NCBI GenBank assembly: GCA_006937955.1
Contig: SSNP01000019.1
Location: 3,445,443 to 3,509,442, forward strand
Direction of reading: 5' to 3'
DNA length: 64,000 bases
Source of the DNA: Pachypanchax playfairii
Lineage: Eukaryota > Chordata > Actinopteri > Cyprinodontiformes > Aplocheilidae
Part shown: positions 26,976 to 37,209 of the stretch, piece after piece
Layout: each line of letters begins with the position of its first letter
Position numbering within the stretch: position 1 is the stretch's first letter
Notes under the pieces: model-generated
What the model was told of the DNA's origin: nothing
Databases searched by the model: none
What the model saw: only the letters and a program-made list of their open reading frames with translations
Position numbers and translations under genes: made by a program

Positions 26976-28949
26976 TCAGATGGGCGGTAAGGTGTTGTAA
27001 TGGACTCTGATGAAGGGTTCTAACACACACTGTGTGTTGCTCTGCATTGTGCTGATGGAGAACCCAGTTCCCAAAGCCACGAACACCAGGACCAACAGAC
27101 TCAAGATGCACAGAACTCTGCAGAAGGTCTTCAGCGTCCCAGCAAATCTGTCCCTGCTAGATCAACAAGCCGGGAGGTAAAGACACGAGGACTGATGTGT
27201 GTTACATTCGGAGGTTTTATCTGTGGTACCTGTTAGGTGTGACGTCGGCTGTGAGGTGAGGAGATCCCAGCAGCTCCTCAGCCTCGTTCTCCTCCTGCAG
27301 ATCAGAAGAACATTCTTTATTTAAGCTCAGACTAAGACGTGAACGGAAAAATTAGGGAATTTTACATCTTTTTCCTCTTCAGGGGTCGTTGGATAAACAT
27401 CTGTTGAGTCTAGCATGAAAGTTTTTACATCAGTTGCTGAAACCAGCATCTGGATTTCTTCTGCTAAGGACAGCTGAGGACTGACACACCCCTCGTCTTC
27501 TATCATGACCTCCGTCAGAGCGGCGCTGACCGACAAACAGCCACACAAAACATAATGAGTGTTTGTGTCAATCATCAGAAGGAAGAAGGATCAGTGTGCA
27601 GCGTGGGCGGAGTTACAGCGAGGCCTCGTCCAGTCTCTCCTCCAGCTGCTCGCTCAGCTCCTGCTTCTGCATCCTGAGATCCTGGAACAGAAAAACCAGC
27701 TGGGAGGAACGTCGCCTGTCACATGTAATCACACCTCGTTCAGAAAACCTTTCAGTGAATCTCACCTGGATCGAATCTTCACAACGTCGTGTCTCTGACT
27801 GTTTTCAGAAACAAGACTGGATTTAAACATCGTTACCTTGATGGTGTCGGAATATTCCTCCACGGTTTCCTCCAGATGTTTTAACTGCAGGTTTTTCTGC
27901 CACACAAAAAGAGACATGATAAATAAAATAAACTGCTGGAGTTTCGTTTCGGGTTTTGTACCTGATGAATGATCTCGTTCATCTGCTGCCGCTCCATCTG
28001 AGCTTCCTCCATTTCCACCTGAAGAAACACATCAATCAGGTTTAAAGGCTCATTTAGGCGTTTCCATGTCACCTCAACACATTTTAAACACGTATGAAAC
28101 CCTCCAAACTCTGGTGAATCAGTTCATATTGCTTGTGAAGTAGAAGGAGGTTCAAACACGGTTGGATCAGCTGTTACCTCCAGGCTTTGGTATGCAGCTC
28201 TCAGTCTGCTCATGGTGATCTTCTCTTCATCTCGCTCTTCTTCTACGTTCTTCAGCTGAAAGCGTGAAAACAGATTTAAATCAGAACTTTTCGTTTTGAA
28301 CCCTGTAATGTGTTTTCACAGTACTCTGGATCTTAAGAAGCTCAAACATCTGTAACATCTGCTGTATGTTTCTACCTTGGCAGTTAGGTTCTTGTTCTCT
28401 TCTCTTAGTGTGGTGGATTCTATCTCCTGCAATGACAAAAAAAGGTGTTTGGAACACAGAGGATTTGTTTTGATGTATCTAAGTGTTGCTAACGAACCAG
28501 AAGGTGAATCATTTTCTCACGCCGACTGTTTTCATGGAGGTCGCTGTCTGACAGCGAGCCACAGGGCTCTGCTTCGTCCTGTTGCTCGTCAGTAACCATC
28601 TTCTCCAGCCTGCAGGGACACAAACTCCCATCAGGACACCTGGAGGAAACAAACACTTAGATGTCTGACAGAAATCAGCTACTCTTTGAGTTGTTTTCGG
28701 AGCGCTGTGTTCTCAGAACGAAGCAGTGCCATGTCCTCGTCAGACACCTCCAGCCAGAGCCTCATCTCAGAGTTTAGTTCCCTCAGCTGACTCTGACTGT
28801 GATCCAATGCAGCTATTCTCTCCAGCATCTCCTTTCGTGATCTGTACAAACACAAACAGCTAAAACTCCAGGCTGCTTAGTCACTCGTGTTTTGTTAGTT
28901 TGTTTGGCTCAGAGATCTTCACTTACATATTTTCCTCTGAGGCGTCCAT
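26976..28949 (-). CDS. Coiled-coil tail-anchored protein with KASH-like C-terminus (KASH5/IRAG2 type)
   Basis: Eleven exons keep phase and give 336 residues: 28927-28949, 28683-28841, 28498-28609, 28376-28426, 28178-28255, 27962-28018, 27837-27896, 27617-27681, 27366-27525, 27230-27294 and 26976-27156. Residues 10-205 are heptad-rich coiled coil (LRSENTALRKQLKEL; LEETVEEYSDTIKDLR). An acidic linker follows, then one hydrophobic segment (VLCILSLLVLVFVALG) about 30 residues from the end. The protein closes with EPFIRVHYNTLPPI. A single transmembrane helix followed by a short lumenal tail ending in Pro-Pro-X is the layout of KASH proteins, which bind SUN proteins across the nuclear envelope. KASH5, as I recall it, ends QPPPV and has a similar LEEYRVTTQELR coiled coil. 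IRAG2/LRMP, needed for pronuclear congression in zebrafish, is the other candidate. The EF-hand-like domain of KASH5 is absent. The exon 3 donor (GTTCGT) is weak. Non-coding first exons probably lie near 29719-29850. Confidence 0.65.
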
Positions 28950-30842
28950 CACGCTCGTCCTGCTCAAAATCAACAACAAAACACAAACACAACACAAAAG
29001 CTCAAATCAAAAAGAAATGTGCATTTTCCATTTCACTCCTTAACCCTAACCTTTATTTTTAACCAAAATGTCATAAAATATCAAATAGTGGTGTACATGA
29101 ATTCAAAATGTGAATATTTACATTGTAAGAAAACAGCTGCAGACAAACAACAATTTTACAAAAACAATTCCCTCCTCTAACCCTAACAACATATATCTGA
29201 GTTATGTGAAGAGTTTTCAGCTTAATAGGAAAACGTAGGGCATATTTTAATAGTTATTTTTTTTCAGAATGTCTTTTAAAATTGACTAGATTTTTGTTGC
29301 CTCTGTGTTGAACTGTTGTAGTTTTACCTGGATTTGTGAACCTGAAATTGGACTGAGCTAAAAATTTGGTGCTACATTTTTATTAACTTCTAGCTAATGT
29401 TAGAACTAAATATAGCTAATTAAATTATGTTATGTAATATACGCATAAGGAGCAAAGAAAGCAAACAGCTGAAATGAAGCTCTTTAAATCGGAACAGTAA
29501 TTAAAAAAAAATGTTCCTAATAATATCCGGTTAAATAAACGGATTATACAAACAGCTTTGCACTTGTTTTATGCTAGTGACTCAGTTAGCTAACACTAAC
29601 GGTCGCCAGTCAGTTGAGTCACAAATTAGGTTTTAATTCTCTTATAATTAAACTCCTATTAATGTCAGCACTGATTATATCTTTTGAAAGCAATAGTTTC
29701 CCAATAAAATGTTCTTACCGGCAACAATTAATCTTGGCTAAATAATCGAATTGAAAACTGAAGCTGTTATAAAGGACGTTAACGCACCTGCGGATCGATA
29801 ACTGGTACAGAAAATGATTAAATATAATCGTCTAGTTCCCTTTATATCTTTATTAAATCATGTTTTTTTTATTTTCGTGGAATTATAAGTGAAAAACGTT
29901 TAACACGTCATGATAAACTTTAACCAACTTACACCGACTTTCACTAACATTTTTTTACTCTAAAATTGAACTTGAGATCATGTTCATGCTCTTTTTAAAG
30001 TTTATTTATCTCATTCTTAGAGTTGTTTGTTGCCTAATATATTTAGATTTTTTTATTTGCTTATAATATTTCAATTTAATACTAAAAAATACAAAAATAA
30101 GATTTAACTATGTAAAAAGCTTAGTGGCAACATCTTAAAAGCAATTTAAAAATAGACACAAATGATCATGTGCAAATCTACGAATAAATATGAATTATAT
30201 ATTATTGAGCTTCTAAGCAATTTAAAGTTCTTTTAATTAAAAACAAAATAATCTAAAATTGATCATTTTTAGAAACTTGTGCAAATTGTTGTTTAATCAA
30301 AATAAAACTGAAAAAATAAACCAGCAACATCAATCTTGTTCATCCTGAATCATTTTTAATGAACGTAATAATGAAACAGATCTTACACCACAGCAGATTT
30401 AAACAAAACATTTTCCAAAGAGACGTTAAAATGTTCAGCAGTGCCCGTCGAATACTTTGTCAAACCCAACAACATAAAAAGCAGCTATATTTATCAAAAC
30501 CATTTCAGTATAAAGTCAAAGTGTTTCTTTATAGTTTGATTCAAGGCAAGAAGTATAAATAAAAACATTTTCTTTAGTGTTTGGCAAGGAAAACCCTCAG
30601 TGGAGTAAATCCAGCCCAAGCGAAGCATCCTGGTTCTGATCAGAACCACAGCGTGTGATTCACGCAGCACCCGACCCTCGAGTTTCACCCCACCAGGAGT
30701 CACTGCCAGCCAGCAGACGCTTAAGATTTTAAATTCTTCATTCTTATTCCAGTGCTCTGTGTTCCCAGTGAAAACCAATAGTTTCTTTGGGATATGCCGA
30801 GGCCACCAGCCCTGATGTGGAGCCTGATCAGGCCTCTGGTTA
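28950..30842. other. 5' region of the KASH-like gene and zdhhc24 3' UTR
   Basis: On the minus strand, donor-like sites at 29711-29718 (GTAAGAAC) and near 29781-29787 (GTGCGTT) suggest one or two non-coding first exons of the KASH-like gene around 29719-29850. They splice to the exon whose acceptor lies just before 28949. The stretch 29850-30400 is very AT-rich. From about 30350 to 30842 lies the probable zdhhc24 3' UTR. Confidence 0.45.
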
Positions 30843-32858
30843 CTACTGGGTGGGTTCCAGAGATCCTGTGACCTGGAAGTTTATCCCGTCTCCTGGCAGC
30901 TGGGATGGGATGAGCGGGGAGAGCCAGCAGAGGTACCAGCGAACGCCCAGCGTGTGACGCAGATTGCCGAGGACTCCCAGGCTGTAGGGACGGCGAGATG
31001 AGTACCACTCCCTGGTGGTCTGACCCCGAAACAGTAGGATGAGATGGAAGAAGAAGAAGGCAGAGACCAGCAGAAAACCCACCACGCAGGTGTCAGCGAT
31101 GAAGGCGAAGGCAAACGCTTGTGCTGAGACCTGGCCTGAAGAAAGACAGGAGTTACAGATTAAATTCATCAATGTGATCATGATCAGACCTGTCAGAATA
31201 AATCACAGCACACCTGAAACAAGCATGATCCAGGGTACGAGCAGTAGCAGGATGCTGTGCACCGTCACGCCCTCCTTCAGTATGACGATGAAAACCTCTG
31301 CGTTCATCACAACGGCGTACAGGAGACCGGACCACATGAACAACAGGCAGCTCAGGAAGTACCGGTAGTTGCGGAAGCCGACACACTGGCCAAAGAAGAC
31401 GCAGTGATGGTCCCTCCGAAGCACACACACTTTACAGTCATAGCAGTGGGAGCAGCGTGGTGGAGTGTGCGTCTCACACGTGTAACAATACCTGCAGTAC
31501 ACACAACCCCCCCCACAAGATTGTTTAATCTGTCTAATGCTTCTGCGCAAAGTGTCAAATCTCAATAAAACATTTAGAAGCTTTAGAACTTTAAGTAGTT
31601 TGAACCTGAAGTGATGAAACACATGAACACGTCTCTTTGTTTACATCTTATGTGGACATTAAAAAGCAGCTGTGAGCTCATTTTTTCATTTATAAAAAGG
31701 AGAAACTCTGTATATCAGGTGGTTGTAGCTACACTGCAACATGTTTCCATAAATCAGACACAGAATTATTAAATCACTCACGCAAAAATAAAAGAATTTA
31801 TGAGGACCAGATGTAGATGTTTGAACTCAGTGGATTGGATTTTGATTTGTGGAAAGAATTCCTCTAGCTGTTTATCCTTAACATTCATCTGAATCAACAA
31901 TGACACTGAGACTGACAATGTTTGATCAGCAGAGCTTAAAGCCTGTAGAACTGATTTTAGCTCAAACATATTCGACTGTGCACCACAAAACTGGTTCTCT
32001 TCACATTGTCTCTTCTCCTGAGTCTTTTTCTCATTCAGAAAGTCACAAACCCTCAGAATGACTATTTCTTGATGTGATTCTCCATTTCCTGTTACGGTTT
32101 CTGCCACAGTAAACACTTTGTTTACATCTCCCATTTCTGTGTTTTGTCACTTCCGGTAAACGTGTCTTCCTTGAAATGGACATTCCATAAATCTGTATAT
32201 TTGAGACGTTATGTGGTCTCAGACCAGCAGAGAGTGGTGCTCATCTCACCACCTCTACAGCCTGGTTTATGTGGAAATGTGTCCACATGCCACAAATGTA
32301 AAAATGTTTACAAAAACAGATTTTTCTTATTTCTGATAAAATGTTTCTCATTTTTAACCACTAAAGTAGCAGTATTGCACCTGCTCCACCCTCTGACAAT
32401 CAGGTCTGTACACGTATGACTGCTATTTGACAATAATGTAAATATTTGATTTTAATACATTTTCGTGCAGTCACACAAAACATCAGAGAAAGAGCGAAAA
32501 TAAAGAGCTGAGAAAACTCTGGAGGATAAAAGCTTTAGGAAACCATCTCTCACCTCCACCCCTGCCCCAAGCCGTCTCCACCTAAGAACACCCCCTTGAT
32601 GCTGGGGTTCGTTTTCAGGAAGAGAACCGCGTTCCAGCAGATGTTACCCATCATGAAGTACTGGCCCAGCAGGTGGACCACCTTCCACCAGGAGGACCAC
32701 TCCGTCTTCTTCTGCTCCGCCTCCAGAGGAGCCTCGACCAGCACCAGGTAGCTGACCTCCCCGGTGATGGAGAAAACTAGAAATGTGTTGAGGAACACAG
32801 GCAGCTGTTGACAAAACTTCTCGGCTTTGCAGAACACCGCGCTGGAAAAACTGGTCAT
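30843..32858 (-). CDS. zdhhc24: Palmitoyltransferase ZDHHC24
   Basis: DHHC enzymes transfer palmitate from palmitoyl-CoA to cysteines of membrane-associated proteins. Three coding exons, 32554-32858, 31214-31491 and 30843-31135, keep phase and give 291 residues, close to human ZDHHC24. Two hydrophobic segments lie before the Cys-rich domain. That domain starts near residue 102 (YCYTCETHTPPRCSHC) and holds the catalytic RRDHHC at residues 126-131, followed by GQCVGFRNYRYF. Further membrane helices follow (SILLLLVPWIMLVSG; the FADTCVVGFLLVSAFFFFHLILL region). The C-terminal block RGQTTREW and LPGDGINFQ is diagnostic of ZDHHC24. The active site is intact. The first coding exon faces the start of the kizuna-like gene about 840 bp away, so the two may share a promoter region. 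Confidence 0.93.
31492..32553. other. Intron 1 of zdhhc24
   Basis: A 1.06 kb intron. The reading frame at 31778-32134 on the minus strand looks open, but it has no family resemblance and no fitting splice sites. I see nothing else supportable here. Confidence 0.6.
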
Positions 32859-33701
32859 GTTTTCAGCCCGAACACTTCGTGTCGTGGACGGTGTGGAGGA
32901 AGGAAGGATTTTACAGACGCACAGCTGACAGTTAGCTAACTCTGTTAGCCTCCCGCGCGAGTTTAAAACAACGCAACTGTATCAAAACTGTCAGCTTCAC
33001 GTATCTTCTGGAAAAAATCACTGTAGCCAAAAAATTTGGATTAAAATTACGTTATTCTTTGTGAACAGACCAAAATCAGTCTTTCAACAAGGAACTGTGC
33101 TGCTGAATCACAGAGCTAACGTCCGCGGTTTGGTGTTACATCATAATACAACTGGAGTACAACAACATAGTATTGTTCCGCTTTTACAATATCATTGCAC
33201 AACACCATGTCCTACTTTATAAAGGCATCAATAATAATATGAGGCTTGTAATTCAAAATATCTGACATGTTTCTAGTCACCTTCAAGTTTTTTAACACGT
33301 TTTTAATTTTGTTGACTCTTGAATCATTTCACTCATACAGGTAATATAAACACATTACAAATAAAAAAGCTTTACTTTACATCAAAATATATTTTTACAA
33401 CAATTTTTTGACTTTTACAGCTATGGCAATTTCTTCTAAGACAAATCTAGATTACCCTGGTCTTGATAAAGCTTGTGATTGTCACATAATTTCTCAAGAT
33501 TATCACTCAAAATCCTAGCTCAATTTAACATGCCAAATGTTAGATTTCCAAAAGAAAGTGTATATAAATAGATACTCCAACAGGTTGATGATGAAGATGA
33601 TACTGTGACCAATAAACCCTGTGTGATACAACAGATCCCTCCCCCTTAAAGCATTGGCTTTAATCCCTGATAATCTCTTCATCCAAAGAAAACTGTCAGT
33701 C
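32859..33701. promoter_or_regulatory. Head-to-head upstream region of zdhhc24 and the kizuna-like gene
   Basis: The 843 bases between two divergent start codons. GC and CG content rise at 32870-32960, next to zdhhc24 (CCTCCCGCGCGAG). The half near the kizuna-like gene is AT-rich. No TATA box or known operator could be assigned. Confidence 0.45.
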
Positions 33702-36700
33702 ATGGCTGCACCAGCGGAGAATTCACCGTCCCTGAAGAATCGGACCAGAATCAGGGAAAGTACTTTGACAAAACAAAGAGAACTCTGTATGAATCAGAGG
33801 TAAGACACTTGAATGCTCCAAGAGATGAAACATGTGTTTATAGTCGACGAGACAGATCAGTGACGACAGTAAAGCATTCTGTCATGACCGCATCATCAGG
33901 CCAGCGCTTGTAAGAGATGAGTTTATAACTCATAGCATTTCTCATGGTGTGTCATGTTCATGTGTTTTTATTTCTCTTTATATTTGTTGTAGTAAAGTGA
34001 TGCACCTTCAGCAGCATTTACAGGAGCTGAGGAACCGAGAACGTCAGGCACAGCTGCACAACAAACAGCTGCTGCAGCAGTTTGAACGAGCTCAGGTCAC
34101 GCTGAAGGAGGTGTTGGCTCGGAACGCTGCCATGAAAACCATTCGAGTACAGAAACACGAAGAACACACAAATACAGATTGGAAATTATTCATAAAGTAA
34201 CTCTGCAGAGGTGGTTTGGCTTGATGCTTTCGATGTTTTGCAGATGGAGTATGAGAGATACCTGGAGGAGAACGCTCCACGCTGGCAGCAACAACTCCAG
34301 GAGAAAACACGGGCTGCACAGAAGAAGGTAGAGTCGTAGAACTGTATGGTTCTTTAATGAACATGTGTGAGATAGTCATGTATGTTCTCTCAACAGAGGC
34401 TGGAAGACAGTTTGAAGTCATTTCTAAAGAAAGAAGAAGCACAAGTGTTGATGTCCACAACAGATGGACCTTCACGAGGTTACTAATCTGTTATTTAGGA
34501 GTTTGTTCCAGTTACATCTGCTTGAGGGATTTTTTTATTTTCAGGTTTTGCCACAGAAGCTCTGAAATGTTCTGCACCTCAAACGTGTCCTCAAGAAAAC
34601 TTGGATTCCAACCAAGACAGTTTCTCCTACTGTCCCCACACTCAGTCTCATGCAGGCGAGTGTCCAGGTGTCCTCAAAGGGCCTCATCTACCTCACACCC
34701 CCTTTCTTTTCCCTCCTCACTCATTTCTACTCCATCACCTCACCTCCACTCCCGGCCACTATCATCATCCGTGGTCCGAGCAGGATGAAGCAGGCTGGAA
34801 CGATCCAGGATCAGAAGCTGCTGGTTTCCCTTCAGGATGTTTGGACCGACTCAGCAGAGAAAAACCTCCTGCATCAAGGGTTTCACAAACTTCAGGGGAG
34901 GAGAATGAGACACGCGGATCACAAGTCTCAAACAAGGAGAAAGCTGGTGGAAGCTGTTTGTCCTCTGATTTAGATGTTAAACCAGGTGAGAAAACAATCT
35001 CAGCTCATGCAGTGATTTACAGATGTGTCTTTAACATGTTTCTGGAACTTTACTTGCAGTCCGTCTGCCCAGCGATCACGCAGGCAGCAGCGACAGCAGC
35101 ACAGACTCCAGTCAGACCTGCAGACAGAAGAGGAAGAAGAAGAGAAGAAGAACGCAGCCTTCATCCTCGGGCTCAGAAAGATGCGGCTCGTTCAAGTAAG
35201 AAACACTTTTAGTGAAAATCTGCTTCCAGTAGAAGATTCATGATTTATATATGTGAAGAATGAAGAACTCTTCTTCTTTTGAACCCTGTAAACAGCTGAT
35301 CCGTGTGCAGCCTGGTCCTCTTCGTTAATTTGTTGAAACAGAATAACACAAAAACTTGTAAGTTGTCCTCTGAAACAATTTCTTAACAGGTGAAACTGAT
35401 AAAGACTAAACTGAAAGCAGCTGATATCAAAATGAGGATATTGAATCATGAGTAACTGTTTAGTTTCTCAAACATGGAAGATGTTTTTAACAAATGATCA
35501 TGAGCTGTTCGTCTTGTTTTCTCGAACTTTGATTCAGGAAGTTACTCTGCGTCTTTTACTGACACACCTAAACGTTACACAAGTTTGACCTGTTTGACAT
35601 GATGGTCTATTTTAAGCACGTCTGAAGTTCAAGATCTGAGGTGCTTTTCTCTGATACTTGTTATAAAATGATCCAGTTTATTTCTGAGTTTAATCAGATC
35701 TTTCTGAGGAAGTTTAAAGATAATCCCAATAAAGTTCTAATTAGTTCTGCTGGATTCCTTTATAGTGAAGTTTTCTTTTATTGTAAAACACAATTTATTT
35801 TAAAGGACGTTTATTATAAACTGCCCTGTTTTAAAGGGGTGTTGTAACACGAACAAATCTCAGATTTTTTTGTGTTTAAACTGTATTTTTCATCTTCTTC
35901 ACGAGGTCGTCCATTAAAATGATCCCGTCCTCATTCGTCCTGCATCACAACTCAGAAAGAAACTTTTCATCTGAAGCAGGCGGCTCGAGAGGGAGCAGGA
36001 GGACAGAGAGAAGTGGTTCTGATGGGTCCCCAAAATCTGAGAGGGTAGAAGAGCAGAGCAGGAAGGAGAGTCAGCATGTTGCTGATGAAGACGAGGGCAC
36101 GAGTGAAAAGATGGAGGATGAAACAGACGAGGGATCAAGAAGCAACAGCGTTAAAACTCAAACACAAGAAGAAGAGGCAACAGAACATCAGGAACGTAAC
36201 AGCTCAGAGCAAAGCAGCATCGGAGAAAAGGATGAAGAGCACAGAAAAGAAAATGTGAAAAGTGGAGATGAAGATGAGAGATGTGATGTAGAAACAGATA
36301 AAGAAAACTCTTCAGAGGAAGATGACGATGGAAAAGAGGAAGAAGACGAAGAGTCAGAGAAATTGAAGCACAAAGATACTGAGATCAGACAGGAGGAATC
36401 CTCACAGGATGAAGACGAGGATGGAAGTGAAGGCAGTGAGAACGAGGAAGAGGAAGCAGAGCAGAGTGGAGATTCTGAAGATATTATCATCGTTCCACAG
36501 GAGAAAAGGTAAGAAGGAAATGAAGAAACATCCGAGCAGCATCGTGTGAATGACGTGAAGGTTTATTTCAGATCAAAGCAGATGAAGATGATTCCTGAGG
36601 AAGACGAAGCTAAAACGCAATCCGAGAATGAATCCAGTGAAGAAGATATCGAGAACCTCCTCGCGCCTCAAGAACAAAGAAAGAACAAGTGAGTTTCGAT

Positions 36701-36964
36701 CCGACTTTTAGATCAACATCAGGAATTCAAATCAACCTTTTATTTGTATTTATTTTAGAGACAAAGATGTGAAAGCTGACAGGAAGCTGAAAGGTACGAA
36801 ATCACAAAGCAGCATGAACGCAACACGTGTTGTGCGATCGTCACTGATTTTTGTTTCGTTTTTCAGCAACTCGTCACAGCATGAGCATCTTCCAGGTATC
36901 TGAGGAAAAATGGAGGACGGCGCCGAAAAATGACTCTGATGAGTTTGATCACTTTTATGACTGA
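33702..36964 (+). CDS. Kizuna-like coiled-coil protein with acidic middle region
   Basis: Ten exons keep phase and give 503 residues: 33702-33799, 33993-34146, 34244-34327, 34397-34478, 34545-34985, 35060-35195, 35906-36508, 36572-36688, 36759-36793 and 36867-36964. An N-terminal coiled coil (about residues 33-135) contains LHNKQLLQQFERAQ and MEYERYLEENAPRWQQQL. This resembles, in order and spacing, the N-terminal region of centrosomal protein kizuna (RNQEYLKRFERVQ...KLEYETQI, from memory). Kizuna stabilises pericentriolar material at the spindle poles. A basic RQKRKKKRRR patch near residue 200 could be a nuclear signal. A Glu/Asp/Ser-rich tract then spans about residues 240-460. The short basic C-terminus ends DEFDHFYD. 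The family call rests on one alignment by eye; a different centrosomal or nuclear coiled-coil protein is possible. The stop codon directly abuts a run of 16 A and lies only 245 bp from the pola2 stop. Confidence 0.6.
35920..36500 (+). other. Low-complexity Glu/Asp/Ser-coding tract
   Basis: Most of one exon of the kizuna-like gene is GA-rich purine sequence coding for acidic runs (EEDDDGKEEEDEESEK and similar). This composition makes the opposite strand look open, with Ser-rich frames that are artefacts. Confidence 0.85.
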
Positions 36965-37209
36965 AAAAAAAAAAAAAAAGTCTTTTATTCAAGCAGAACA
37001 AAGAATAACGTGAACTTTTGAAAGTAATTTATTGAAAGAACAAAACCTGTACAGATTTATTATTATTCTTGCTGCGTCTGGTGATTTGACTCCATCATGT
37101 TCGGAATATAAAAATAAATCATTTATTCTGTTTTTAGAATGTTGTGAAACTGCGTTTTTGATCAGGTCCGTTTTGGGTCCCCATGAGAACTTGAATGCTT
37201 TTATTTTGG
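36965..37209. terminator. Overlapping convergent 3' ends of the kizuna-like gene and pola2
   Basis: Only 245 bases separate the two stop codons. Minus-strand AATAAA copies for pola2 lie at about 36984-36989 and 37028-37033, and a + strand AATAAA for the kizuna-like gene lies at 37113-37118. On the minus strand the 16-base T run at 36965-36980 follows the distal pola2 signal and could act as its U-rich downstream element. The two 3' UTRs must overlap if both distal signals are used. Confidence 0.6.

Noticed and set aside
31778..32134. 118-codon minus-strand frame in zdhhc24 intron 1
   Set aside because: The exons on both sides join in phase without it, and it shows no resemblance to DHHC proteins.
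36188..36490. Minus-strand frame rich in Ser
   Set aside because: Antisense shadow of the Glu/Asp-rich exon of the kizuna-like gene.
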